NCBI RefSeq assembly: GCF_020379485.1 | Contig: NC_063452.1 | Coordinates: 55,023,377-55,087,376 of the forward strand | DNA from: Brassica napus | Lineage: Eukaryota; Streptophyta; Magnoliopsida; Brassicales; Brassicaceae | DNA: 64,000 nt | Direction: 5' to 3' | Shown: piece after piece, positions 44,563 to 57,066 of the stretch | How positions within the stretch are numbered: position 1 is the first letter of the stretch | Layout of the letters: every line of letters starts with the position of its first letter | Position numbers and translations under genes: made by a program | The notes under the pieces: generated by a model | What the model saw: only the letters and a program-made list of their open reading frames with translations | Databases searched by the model: none | Told to the model about the DNA's origin: nothing

Positions 44563-46980
44563 GTGAAACAAGTGTATATCTCCTCAATAGCTTTAAAAAT
44601 GACGAGGACATCTCCTCGAATTCAAATCCAAATAAATGCTTGAATTAAAAAAAAAACTTCAAACGCATATGTTTTTGTGAACACTGAAAATTAACCTTTT
44701 CGCTTGTTGTCCAAATGAAATGAAATTATGAAACTATACGAAGTGACAAAAAGGTAAAGAAACTATGGGACCCAAAGTGAAAAGATAGGTTAATTTGTCA
44801 ACACCGTAACGGGTTTGGGTTGGTAAAGTGTAAACGCAGTTTTGAGCCTTGCTGGTCTTCTCATTACAACGTTACTAGTTTAGTGATTCACCATGGGAGT
44901 AACGTTAGAGCTATAAAAACCAACAACCTATGAACAAGTGTCGGAATTCGAGCAGACTGTTCTGAGCCTTGCTCGTCTTATCACCGCAACGTTACTCTGG
45001 TTCTAGTCCAAACAAAGAATTAATCTGATTTATGTGAGTAGTAACTGCCACGTACAAGACAAGAGTGTTTTAAATTAAACAAAAAAACCCTTAAAGAAAT
45101 AGAAGGCAGAATACGTATGAAAGAAGCAAAATCTTGACGAATCCAAAACGCTTCTTTTATAAGTTTGTGTGTTATACATCGAAAATATTTAAAACAGAAA
45201 AGCATGAGAATGAGAAGAAACGTATGCTGAGTCTATGACGCAAATCACTGATAACTGCCGCAAGCCCGCAAGCATCCATTTAATTTAAGAAATAGGTCCC
45301 ACTCATCATCCATATCATCATCATCATCCTTGATCCACTTCATTCACAACAGTAACATCATCATAGTGATTATAATGACGATGATGATCATCTGTAATTT
45401 TTTAATATACGCTTTAAGTTTTTAAGAGACTGAACCGGCCTAATCACACATTAGCAACCCAAAGACTAATCACCCTTAACGTTTATCGCAAGCAAATTAA
45501 GCCTGTTCACATATGCCATAAAGAAATATATAGATCAAGATATTAAGTTTATTACTTCTTTTATGTCAGCGTTTATTACTTCTTTTTCACTAAACAAGTA
45601 GTCTTGAAAAGCAGATGTTGTCATATCCTCACATTGAGCGTTTCTTATTGTTTTTCTCTTGTAAAAAAATAAACTGATCTGTTTACTTTAGGCTTTGTAA
45701 TCTCTTTTCCTTTTAGAATTCTATTCAAACCTAATAATAAAAGCGAAAGACTAAAGCTAAAAACCAAATGGACAAAATGATCTAATATAACAGTGGGTGG
45801 GACAATTCCAATCCATTTCTCCATTATTTTTGCCCAATTTGAAAAAGAAAATAAAAAACATTATTTTTTTAAAAAATATATAAAAGAGTTTAGTGAATAA
45901 AAGGTGTCAATATCACTAAATACCTTTGTTCGCGCTAGGAGGAGCTGGTCGGACGATCGGGTTGGACCTAACGCCTAAAGAAAAAATTGGAAATTAATCG
46001 GAAATTATTTGGAGCAGAATTTTTAGATTGTTTACTATGTTATAAAACATGTTAATCTTTAATTGTGTATAACATTTAATACATTTTCATGTTTAAGATT
46101 GTATAAAACACACAAATAGAATATACTCCATCTGTTTCATAATACTTGATGTTTTGTAGTAGTGCACAAAGATTAAGAAAATTACATTTTTCTAAAAAAA
46201 AATATTTTAAAAATCAGTTAACCAATTAATAAAGAGACGGTAAAATCTAATTGGTTGAACAGTTTCCAAAAAAATTAAAATTAACATTAAAATCTCAAAA
46301 CTTCGTGTAAATTGAAACAAAATAGTCTTTCTAAAACATCATCTATATTGAAACGAAAGGAGTATAAACTTAATATAGCGTAATTTTCATCAAAATTATG
46401 AATATAAATAATATTTATAAAAAATGTAAATCAAATAAATAAATAAAAATATTATTAAAAATAAAATAAAATAATAATAAAATAATAAAAATAGATTAGA
46501 AAGAGAATTTGACATAAATCGAAGCGGAAGAGTGACGCGTAGAACCCAAGCGGCCACCTGACCCGATTTTTAGAACATGGCTAAATACACACATATTTTA
46601 ATTTCAGAAAGGGTTTGGAATCTAGTATCTACCAAACTTGTTCAACGCATTTGAGTATATTCTTTTTAAGACTAACTAATCACGAGTAAAAGAACTTTGC
46701 ATAATAGAAAACACATTCCATATTTATTAATTTCTGAAACATATAAACAACTATGAACACTAGGATCTCGTTAAGAAAGAAAGAACCCAGAGAAAAAAAA
46801 AACAAGAACTGCAATGGAAAATATTTGTTTGATTTTATATTATCATACTATATATATTACTTAAGAACTATCACAAATTAGAAATAAATCCTAATATAAC
46901 TTAGGATTCGATCCGCTGGAGTAAAAAAGAGAAGGATTCTAACAACCCCAAATAATTAAGGGAAACCCCATTTCCATGTA
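44563..46980. other. Intergenic region downstream of the HMA gene
   Basis: Contains a diverged pair 'gagccttgctggtcttctc' (about 44838) and 'gagccttgctcgtcttatc' (about 44962), a CAT-rich microsatellite (45310-45395), the MITE at 46124-46364, and a GC-rich piece at 45930-45980. No gene is recognised. Confidence 0.4.
46124..46364. mobile_element. Stowaway-like MITE
   Basis: Ends tactccatctgtttcataat and ttgaaacgaaaggagta are inverted, 241 bp, AT interior, no ORF. Same family as 42390, 51708 and 51982. Confidence 0.6.
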
Positions 46981-47038
46981 TAATCACAGACGAGAAGGAT
47001 AGACAAACCATGGAAGCTTTGTTTTTTTTTTTGTTTGC

Positions 47039-48954
47039 TCACATAATATTGCAGCTTGATGTGTTCTCATCATTGAAATAATTAGAGTACTGATCACCAC
47101 CATGAGGAGGATAAGGGTATGGATACGGGTACGAGTAAGGATGTTGTTGGTGCGGTTGAGGTGGCAAATAGTTGACATCGGGTGGTGGTCGAGCGTACAT
47201 CATCGGTTGGAACCGCTCGTTTCCCATTGCACGTTGCTGGTTCATAACCGCCGTTAAGTATTGTTGTTGTTGTTGTTGCTGCTGCTGTTGTAAGTAGGGA
47301 TTACCTGGCATTGAATCTTGGCCGCCTCCAGCGCCACCGTGACCTTGGAAATATCCTGGTGGGGCACCTGCAGCTGAGCCACCACCGCCACCTCCTGGAC
47401 CCATCGCAGGTAATCCTTGAACCGCTTGCATATTATTACCCATTGGACCAGGACCACCACCCATTGATGGTAGACTACCCATTGGACCACCCATTGGCAT
47501 ATTCATGGTCGGAGGTCCGCCATTGCCACCTCCCATTGGTCGGAAACCCGGCGGGAGTCCTCCACCCATGGGTCCTCCTCCGCCACCACCACCACCACCC
47601 TTTTTGCCTCCGTTGGGACCACCTATCATCTGGCCTCCTCCTTTATTATTACCGCTAGGACCTCCACCACCTCCGCCATTTTTTACATCTAACGGATGAC
47701 CACCACCACCACCATTTTTACCGCTGTTCTTTCCTCCGCCTTGATTTGGATTCCCCACATTACCGCCACCACCACCGGGGGGACCTCCCTTCATGCCACC
47801 ATTACCTCCGCCGCCGCCAGGCATTTGAACAGGAAAAGGAACACCACCGGGGCCTCCTTTACCCACAATTTTGCCACCGGCGGGTCCAGGACCACCACCG
47901 CCGTTTTTCTGAGCGTTGGGCATCATCATCATGTTAGGCATCATGTTATTAGGCATCATCATGTTACCTCCACCACCACCCATCATAGGCTTCATCTTGT
48001 TAGGCGGAGGGCGGTCGTCAAACTCGTCATCGTCCAACTCATCATCAAACTCGTCGTCATCATCGAACTCGTCATCATCACTGAAATCGTCGTCATCATC
48101 TTCAGGGACATCAAACTTCACAGCCTTCTGATTAGGATTCTGAGGGTTCTTGTTCATAGGAACAGAGCCAGGGCCCGGACCCTTTAACTGAGGAGGAGGA
48201 AGCTTCAGATCTTGAAACGCTTTCATCTGCTGAAGCTGTTGAAGCTGTTGAAGTTGCTGAGGATTCAGCTGCTGCATCTGTTGTGGTGTTAACTGTGGAA
48301 GAATCATCTTCGGTGGCGGTGGGCCACCTCCACCGCCTCCGCCTCCGCCTCCTCCACCTCCGCCACCACCACCTCCCTTCTGGCCTTTGTTATTGTTTCC
48401 ACCGCCGCCACCGCCACCACCTTTGCCGCCGTGGTCAATCTGCATGCCTTTGAGCTGATTAGCCAAGTTGGGTTGGTTCTGATTGGTGTTGTTTGCATTT
48501 GGAGCTCCCCAGATTTCGGCATGTTTACCAGATTTCAAGAGCTTCTTGATCAGTATCGAAGGGTCTACGTTTCCAGATACTGTCACTTTCCCTTGCTCTG
48601 CGTCTATCTTTGTCGTGAAAACACCTGTTTCAGGTCCGAAAACAACATTGCGTAAGTCAATTGAAGTCTTTAGTCAAATCAGAATTAAAGTGAAAATTTT
48701 CGTAAGTCAAAATGTAGAAGGTGATATTTTGGAAGATCTTTGTTTTTTAGCTTCTCTCTACCTTCAATCTTCTGCAAGATTTTCTTCACTTTCTGCTTAC
48801 AACCATCACAGTGAATATTCACTTTAAGAACACAAGTCTACACAAGAAAACATCACAACAACAGAGTAAGCTCTCATTAAATATTAGAACAAAACAATCG
48901 AAATAATGTGGTGAGCAAACAAACCTGTATCTTCATAAACTCTTCTTTACTCAT
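47039..48954 (-). CDS. HMA-domain isoprenylated glycine-rich protein (HIPP), three exons
   Basis: Exons 48954-48925 ([10 protein letters not shown]), 48837-48762 and 48624-47039 join in frame to 563 residues. Donors and acceptors are canonical. The first 75 residues form a heavy-metal-associated domain: [20 protein letters not shown] with the CxxC copper/zinc site (CDGC), then [20 protein letters not shown]. Then come long Gly runs, a Q/L/P block, a nuclear-acidic tract ([20 protein letters not shown]), Gly-Pro-Met-rich repeats, poly-Q and a Pro/Tyr-rich tail ending CNIM, a CaaX box predicting farnesylation. HIPPs are plant metallochaperone-like proteins. Architecture and neighbours fit Arabidopsis At5g19090. 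Most overlapping plus-strand frames are shadows of the low-complexity repeats. Confidence 0.92.
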
Positions 48955-50905
48955 TTTTTTATTTTAATTGAAATATTCTATCTCGCTAGATCTGAGAAAA
49001 CTCCTCTGGTTCTTGAAAGTTAGATGTGCACAATCAAGAACGTAGAACAATGTAAAGGAGAATTAAAACGATTATGAATTACATATAGTAATAGAGAGAG
49101 GGAGAGGTAGTAATAATGAGGCGTGGGGTGTATTGAAGTATGGAGAAAAGTGGGGCCTACTCACTTCTAAATCCACCGTACATTAGAAAGATTCCCATAT
49201 TAGATACATGGGTCCCGCTACGTTTCCAGTAACTGACGATCCTCACCGTTGATTATTATTTTCCCATATCGAGTTTTTTTTTTAGTCTGCGTTGCACCGA
49301 AGTATTACTACTACTCATCGGCTCGACCCAGCTCGGCTCTTCGAACCGGTTTGATTTTCCGGTACACTTATAGGTATTTTTCTCTCGTACTTGTAGGCTT
49401 TAACTACCCTTTTGACCGCTCACCTACATCATGCAGATAGGATGATTTCTTTGTTATTCCCCCTTTTTGACAGACGTAACAAGCAAATCAAGAATCTGTT
49501 GATTTATTCATCAGTTTAAAAAAAAAAGAAGGAAAAATTGAAGTTAGAATATTGTTACGACTTTCCCATTCTTTATTGTTTCTTTTTGAAGCTACATAGA
49601 TCTTGCATTAGTTATGAAACACTTAGACGATCGGTTGCAGTATGCTTTCGATATATGAGACATTGTATTGATAGCCATCACAAGACCAAACGGCGCATGC
49701 ATTGTGTCATCTCAAACAGTCGTCTTTAGTATGGCCAAAACGAACTCATCTCGGTATGCAAATGAACGTTATCTGGAACAAAGATTTTCAGGTTTTTCTG
49801 AAGATGTTGCATCTAGAATTCTCTTCGAAGGCTGTGGATGATGTGACTGTGACCTGCCATGCACGTTTTGAATGTCGCGGAGAACAGGTTGATCGACCTT
49901 CTTCTGAAAATGATGATGTTTGTGATGTTCATTTGTCATTAGTTGGTTTATAATTGGAAAAGTATCCTTATGAAAAAAACAATGCAAATTTAAAACTAGC
50001 GAAGAGTGTGAGTGACACGAGCTATATAGAGATTGACACTGGACCACTGATCATAGATTGTGAGTGAAATTAAATTTTAGTTTTTACCAAGGCAAAGCGA
50101 ATGTGTAACAATATATATACCTTAGAAGTCAGTGAAGAATTATTCTTTGTCCAAGTAAAAAACAATTAGCCTTTTCAATTCAAGGGAATAATGTTATTAA
50201 TCAAATACAGAGTTGGGTTCAAACTTGGGAATTAGCAAACAAATGTTAAGAAAATAATCAGGCATCGGACCATAATTAAAGGGTTTTGTCGGTCATGTTT
50301 TAGACCAACCCATCTCTTTGTAGGGCTAAGTAACAATTAATACGTTCCCAGCCATCCAACATATATTTAGTGTTATTATGTCGATAATTTAAGATACTGG
50401 GTGTAAGTATTTATATAGTACTAAGCAACTTGTTCAACCAGTAAATTCTGGTGACAATGAGAAAGGACTTCAGTGTTCAGAAAACAAACTTTGCAAATCG
50501 CAACAAGCATATGTCCAAACACATGACATTAAATTGCGTGATTTTGTTTAACTTTCGCCAGTCAATAAGTCGATGGGAAGAGGAAAATGCTAGCCGTTGA
50601 GATTGAAGAAAGGATAACCCGGAAGCAGCAAGTGTATTTGGACATTGCCATGTGAACATCACTGACACTAGACCGTGTTGGGTCTTGAGCCATCTCTACT
50701 TCGAACTCCTCAGTTTGACTCTTACAAGTCTTACTCTTCTTTTAACTCACTTTATCATTTGATTAATTTAAACACCTTCACTATTTCTTCTTCTTTCCTA
50801 AATAAAATAATTGTTACCATCCTCCCTACGAACCTAACCGGTCTCTACTTATTAACTCATTAATCTGATTATATTATACCATCTCTATATTTATAATGTT
50901 CGTAG

Positions 50906-51448
50906 TAGGCCTGGAACTTTTATCCGAGATCCGGATTCAATCCGTGATCCGATCAGAAAATCTGGATATCCGGAGAGGCCGAATTCGGATCCGGATAGTA
51001 AAATGTTGAATCCGTCAAAGCCGAATCCGGATCCGGATATCTTGATTTTTTAGTCCGGATATCCGGATCCGTAAATTTTATTAATAACTATTTCAAAAAT
51101 AGTAATATCTATATATAAAAACTAATTTTATTTAATATATTTTCATTTTTATAATAGTATATATAAATTTTATGTAAATTTTGTAATATTATACATAGAA
51201 ATAATTAAAAACATTATATATATTTTTATTTTTAAATTATTGTTAATATTTTATATATATTAATATTATTTTTTATTTATTTTAATGATCCAAATCCGGA
51301 TCCGGATATCCGCCGGATATTATAATTTTTAGAAGGATATCCGACACCCGGATATCCGCGAACCCCGGATCCGGATAAGGATAGTAAAATTATGGATTCG
51401 GATCCGGATATCTTAAAATTGCCCGGATACCCGATACGTCCGAGGCTA
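50906..51448. mobile_element. hAT-type MITE with ggatccggatatcc repeats
   Basis: Ends taggcctggaac and cgtccgaggcta are inverted. The 8-mer gttcgtag flanks both sides (50898-50905, 51449-51456), the hAT TSD length. Both arms contain many ggatccggatatcc-like words, with an AT core. 543 bp, no ORF. Copy A shows the empty site at about 36334 (gtcgtcgtacg). Confidence 0.8.
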
Positions 51449-51707
51449 GTTCGTAGTACGTTTTTTATATTCTTACAGTTGAATTATCATCATGTGATTT
51501 TTAGTTTGGTCTTTTTGAATCCACACAAACGACAATATTTAATTTAAGTCTTGACCAAAACTTTAGTTGACCATTTTCACTATTTATTTGGCCAATCTGT
51601 TTAATGATGCTATTAACAAACTACTGTTTGTCATTTATCACATTTAAAAATTAATCACTGTATTTAGAGGGTTTTCGTGTGTGTAAAGGAAAAATAAAAA
51701 TAAATTA

Positions 51708-51950
51708 TACTCCCTCCGTTTCATATTAAATGTCGTTGTAGAAAAAAAATTTCGTTACAAAATAAATGTCGTTTTCGATTTTCAATGCAAAATTTATTAA
51801 TTTTATGGAGTAATTTATTTTTCTATTGGTTGAAATATGGTTAGATATATATGTAATTGTGTTTTTATATAAAAAATATACAAAATTAATTATTTCCTTA
51901 ATCTGTGTGCACAAACTCAAAATAACAGTTAATATGAAACAAAGGGAGTA
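51708..51950. mobile_element. Stowaway-like MITE
   Basis: tactccctccgtttcatatt on the left and aatatgaaacaaagggagta on the right are inverted repeats of about 20 bp. 243 bp, AT interior. Confidence 0.7.
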
Positions 51951-51981
51951 TACTTTATGAATAAAGACAAAACAAAATAAA

Positions 51982-52242
51982 TACTCCTTCCGTTTCAAAA
52001 AATACATATTTTAGATTTTTCACGCATATTAAGAAAACACATTAAAACTTGATTGTGAATGTGTTGTTTTTGTGAATAACAATTTTTCATAACTTTCAGC
52101 CAATAGAACTCCAATAAACACTATTAATTTTTTTGAATTTTACAAATTTTTATTAAATAATACATTGAAAAAGTAAAAAATGTATTTTTTTGAAACAATA
52201 TTTTTTTCTAGAATATGATTTTTTTTTGAAATGGAAGGAGTA
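51982..52242. mobile_element. Stowaway-like MITE
   Basis: tactccttccgtttcaaaaa and ttttgaaatggaaggagta are inverted. 261 bp. It lies only 31 bp from the preceding member of the same family. Confidence 0.7.
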
Positions 52243-53016
52243 TATACTTTATTACAAATATATATTCTAGTATAAAATGCATTGGTAGTTGTAAAAGTAA
52301 ATCAACGTATAATCTTGCCTTCTTGGTATATAACAGAAAATAAATCTATATTTAGAACAAATACAATAGCACAATATTTTCAATAGATTTCTCTGATTTT
52401 TCTTTTTGAAAAATATTTCCTCTGATTTTATGTGCAGGGAAAGAATAACTGTTAAATTTCTTTTAGACATAATTATAATAATTATTTTATTTTGGTACAG
52501 ACCTACACAAATAAATAAGTTATATGTATTTCATAATGAATGGCTAATAAATAGGCAGAGATTGGGGTGAGTGAGTACATGATAAAACAAAATATCATAA
52601 AACAAAAAATGCAAGATATTTGATGGGAGTTGGGTGAAGTGAGTTCTGACCTGTTTTGTTTAGTTTAGTTTTTTTTTTTTTAATTTTAAATAAATGTTAT
52701 CCTATCTTTCACGTGGTGCTATCAGAAACATGTCTGGCGCTCAAGAATGACAATTTCAATTCGTATACTTGTAACAAAATATAGTTAACAAAAAAACAAA
52801 ATATATGAAAAAAAAAACAGAAGAGAAAAAGGAAATGGGAGGATTGGATACCTGTTAAAGCCAACCCACTAAGATGCATTACAAGGACAAGTCTTTTCTG
52901 ATGAGCTTTCTTGGATCATATTGATAATTGATCATCTTTGCACTATACATTAATTTACATACAAATATACATAACAATGCATCTTATATAAAGAAAAAAT
53001 TAGTAGTTGTAAAATA

Positions 53017-53059
53017 AATAAATAAACACTGTCTTTTTTTTTTAATAAATAAACACTGT
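53017..53059. repeat. 11-nt T-run insertion with 16-bp duplication
   Basis: aataaataaacactgt at 53017-53032 recurs exactly at 53044-53059 around c plus ten T. Copy A (about 37190-37205) has a single copy and no insert. Confidence 0.5.
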
Positions 53060-53097
53060 TGCAACCTTCTCGGTTGTCAAAATAAGCATTATCTTTA

Positions 53098-54114
53098 GGA
53101 TAATTTGGCGACATGACTATAGCAAACAACAAAATTAATTATATACCCGTTACAATCATATGGCTATGATATTTCTATAATATTTACTATATTGTCTTTT
53201 TTCACTTTCACTTCTCTTTTTAATTAACTTTATAAGATTAAAAATTATATATTCAAATTTTTTATATATCTATAAAAACATTTTTTTTTTTTTGTATATG
53301 ACATGTTTTAAATTGTGTAAAACTAACATATATTTATAAAATTAAATATATACAATTAGAATACGAGTCTATTCTATTTATAAAAAATAGAATGGAATTG
53401 TAGCTATACAATTCCTATTTTTTCCATGTTTCATATATCTTTCTGCTCTATCTCCATCTCCATCTTTATCTTCCTCTCTCTCTTTCCCTCCTCTTTATCT
53501 TATTTTTTTTTCTCTCTTATATGTAATGTTCAATGTATTCAAAAAAAAATGTAACGTTTAAATAATATATTGTTGTATTATATTCTATTTATGTATTATA
53601 AAATAGAATTGTTTCAAAACATTCACTTTTTCTCTCCCTCTCTTCCTCTCCCTCCCTCCCTCCGAAGATAAATTGCATTCTCTACACACCACTTTTTTCA
53701 TAATTAGGTAAATATTATACTCTGTGGCCACAAATAATAGAATGATAATTTTTTTTATTATTTGTACTATATCAATAATTTTGTTCTTTCACATTTTATA
53801 TTATACACTTAAACATATATTATACAAATAAATATTCTCTTTCATATTAGACATTGCTTAAATGACTTTGAACTCTACAAATAAACAATACTAATATAAT
53901 TAATTTTCTTCTATAGTTGTATTTATATTTGAAACAGACTATTCTATATCGTTTGTATAAGTAAAATGGTATTGGGTTATTGTGTTTGTAATGCAAACGT
54001 TCACGCATTTATGAAGGAGTAAAATGTCTATTGATGTGCTAAATTGACACACCTTCCAAGCTATAGTTATTTTGTTAATTCTTTTGCTACTATGGTCATC
54101 TCACAAATTCACCC
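53098..54114. mobile_element. MULE-like element with 9-bp TSD
   Basis: ttatcttta lies at 53089-53097 and 54115-54123. The inner ends ggataatttggcgacatgac and the complement of atggtcatctcacaaattca are imperfect inverted repeats of about 30 bp. 1017 bp, AT-rich, no ORF. Copy A has the uninterrupted target near 37236 (aagcattatttttatctac), which supports the boundaries. Confidence 0.75.
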
Positions 54115-55695
54115 TTATCTTTATTCTTTAGCTACATGTTGACACACCACAAAATCTCAGTGCCTCTCAGTATTATATCTTAGTAGAAATTGTTTTTAGT
54201 ATTTTAAGTTCCCCTTAAGCCCGTGACCCAGTTCGTGTCCTATTACTTGATTCCTCCAACCATCTTATGTATATATTACATGTATGTAAATAGTATTACA
54301 CACCACTTACAGATACATGCATACTATAATTTGATGATTACGAGTGCGCGTTAGTGAGTAATAGTGTAGTACATGTACACAGAAACTGAAGAACAGTCTT
54401 GAGTCCAGTTCTGTTGAGGACAGAATCTAAAAATGTGGAGGCCATAAACATTTTTTAAGAACTTTTGTAAATTTTTTTCTTAGACTACGTAAAAAATGTC
54501 AAAAAATTTAGGAGCGAAGTCCAATGTTTCATTAGATTTGGATTAAACCTGGCCGTCTCTGTTCACTGTTCAGTAGTATAACTAGACCAAACTTTATAAT
54601 ACAAGAAATACGATTACTTTTATTCCCTTGCTTTTGGTTTTTGTTGAAAATTGAATACTGGCCGCTAATTTATGTGTGGTTTCTTTTCCCGTTACAAATT
54701 CGTTTTTATTTTCCCGCGATTATTTCATGTTGCAAAAGAATTGTGAGTTCAAGTTAAGCGAAAACTCGAGGATGCAAATTCTACTCGGCTTTTAGTGTTA
54801 GTGTCCATTTGCATAATCAAATGATATTTAAAAAACAATACTTTATTTGAGGAAATAGCAGAGAATAAAGAGAAAACAACACAGACACTAAAACTGGTAA
54901 CTGAAACAATTTAATAAGTAATTTAAGATACTTTAGTTTAGAGTAATAGTACTATGAAACTGTAAGAAAGCGTGTGGTTCAATTATTGATAGTCAAAGAC
55001 TTTTAGCACACTTGCTTAGTTATTTGCCAAAGTGATCTTTGTTTTGCTCGTATATCAGCTTCGCGTGACCCATTAAGTTTTCCTCCTTCTTTCTCTCCAA
55101 AGTCAACACATTAATAACTTTTATAGTACGATAGTAAGTAAGTTGAAGGTTATGCTGAACAAGAGGAAAAGGAACATATAGTTTTATTTGAATGCATACA
55201 TTATTTAGATTTGTTAGGTTTTATATGAAAATGTTTGTGATAATGCGTTTATAAAACAAAAGTATGCATTGACCATTTTGGTGGGTGGTTAGAGAATATT
55301 GACATAGACAAGTAAATGTCAAGCAGAAAAAGATAAAAGGAATGTTTCACCTTTATTGCAGTTTCTATCAAATAAATCGAAAATGTTTACGAGTTTTATT
55401 TTAGATCGATGCTCTCTGTTTTTGTTAACCATATATATATAACCACATAATTCACACATCAAATATAGACAAGAATCTGGAACTTCCTATTACTTTCTTT
55501 CCACAAAGAACTTTTTACTGCATAGTTTAAACTGAATATACAGTAGATCTTAGACACTAGGCGAGGTTTCGACAAACATGTTTCTATTATTCGCACATGT
55601 TCTTAATAAGCATTTGTTTACCATACCATATATAAACCATATCATATTATTCTCTTAATCTGCACTGTCTGTAATGTTGTTATCATTAGGAGCCC

Positions 55696-56770
55696 GAGAA
55701 CATCTCCAAAAAGAAACTCTATTTCGAAGTTTTCAAAATTCTATATTTAAATTTTAAAGGTGTTTTTCTCCAAAAGCAAAATTTCAAACTCAACTTCAAA
55801 ACTATTCGTATTTTATAATATAGTCCTTATATTTGTCATAACTAATTTCAATTCATAAAACTTTTGTAAATAACTAGCACATATATAAACATATTACAAC
55901 AATATTAATTAATAAAATATTATATTAAAATATAAAATTTTAAACAAAATAATTTAATTAATATTAAACTTCAGGTAAAATACCATATTATTTCATAAAG
56001 TGATTTTCGTAATGCATATATGATATACTAGTGCATTTCAAAGTAAAAATGGCTCTTTTCATTTTTAATTTTTAGATTAGAGATAAAAATTGTTGAAATC
56101 AGGTGATATTAATACTTGTAAATACATTAGATCAGAACAAAAAAGTAAAAGAGAAACATACAATATTGTTAAAAGACTAACTTTTTCGATGATATTAATA
56201 CTCGTGAATATATTTAATATGAACAAGAAAGAATTGTACGAAAATACATCATCAACAATAACAATAACAACAACAACCATTTCCAGTTACACAAAAAATT
56301 TGGACAATATTTGAAAATTTTGGAGGTTCTGGATTTAACTTTCCTGACTATTAGTATTGTTGTAATATTTAAATTTGTGTAATAGTTATGTCTTCATGTA
56401 ATTTCTTAAAAACTTTTTTTGTTAAGTTTCTTTTGTATATTTTTGTTATCTAAATCTAGTTTTAAATATTTTATATCTTATTTTAAAGTTTTATTTAATT
56501 TTATGTGTAAACTTAAATTTTGTAAACAAAACTTAAAATTTTAATGAGATATAATTTTTATAAGGATTAAAACAATAAATAAGAAAATATTTATGAATCA
56601 TAAATGTGATGTGTAATTGTAGGGACCAAAATGCAAATAAAAATATGAAATTTCAAATTTGAAGTTTTGAGTAGTGAAACTTCAAATATAGAGTTTCACT
56701 ACTCAAAATTCCTTTTTGGAAAACAAAAAAACTCATATTTGAAGTTATAGAGCGTTTTTTGAAAATGCTC
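55696..56770 (+). mobile_element. Harbinger-derived non-autonomous element
   Basis: Ends gagaacatctccaaaaagaa and ttttttgaaaatgctc, inverted. The plus strand retains a degenerate version of the frame seen at 43881-43768: MNKKELYENTSSTI with the codon pattern drifting (56221-56312), then a TTNFPDY-like end before a stop near 56350. Same family, opposite orientation. 1075 bp. Confidence 0.55.
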
Positions 56771-57066
56771 CGAGTGTTCGGTTTCATATCGTTGTCACAA
56801 CAATTTAGATCCTTGGTATCCAAATACGACAGATTTGACTTTTGTTGGTTTGTAATATTCCCCTTTCCATCATCGGAAACATAAATAAGCCTCTCCATGT
56901 GCTCACTTCCTTCTCCAATAATCTCTTTTTGGGGGCTCTCAATATCACACTCGCTCTTTCTGTTTCTGTCATCCCTCTCTTTATTTAATGTTTGCAACAA
57001 GAAAAACACACACACATATATATATATATATTTAACAAGCATGTATATAATTATCTCAAAATACAG

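Noticed and set aside
47311..48187. Long plus-strand frames opposite the HMA gene (for example 47696-48187)
   Set aside because: They are antisense shadows of Gly/Pro/Asp codon repeats, with no start context, introns or family resemblance.
49702..49953. 83-codon plus frame near 49.7 kb as a gene
   Set aside because: No family similarity; the alternative frame fragments look equally weak.
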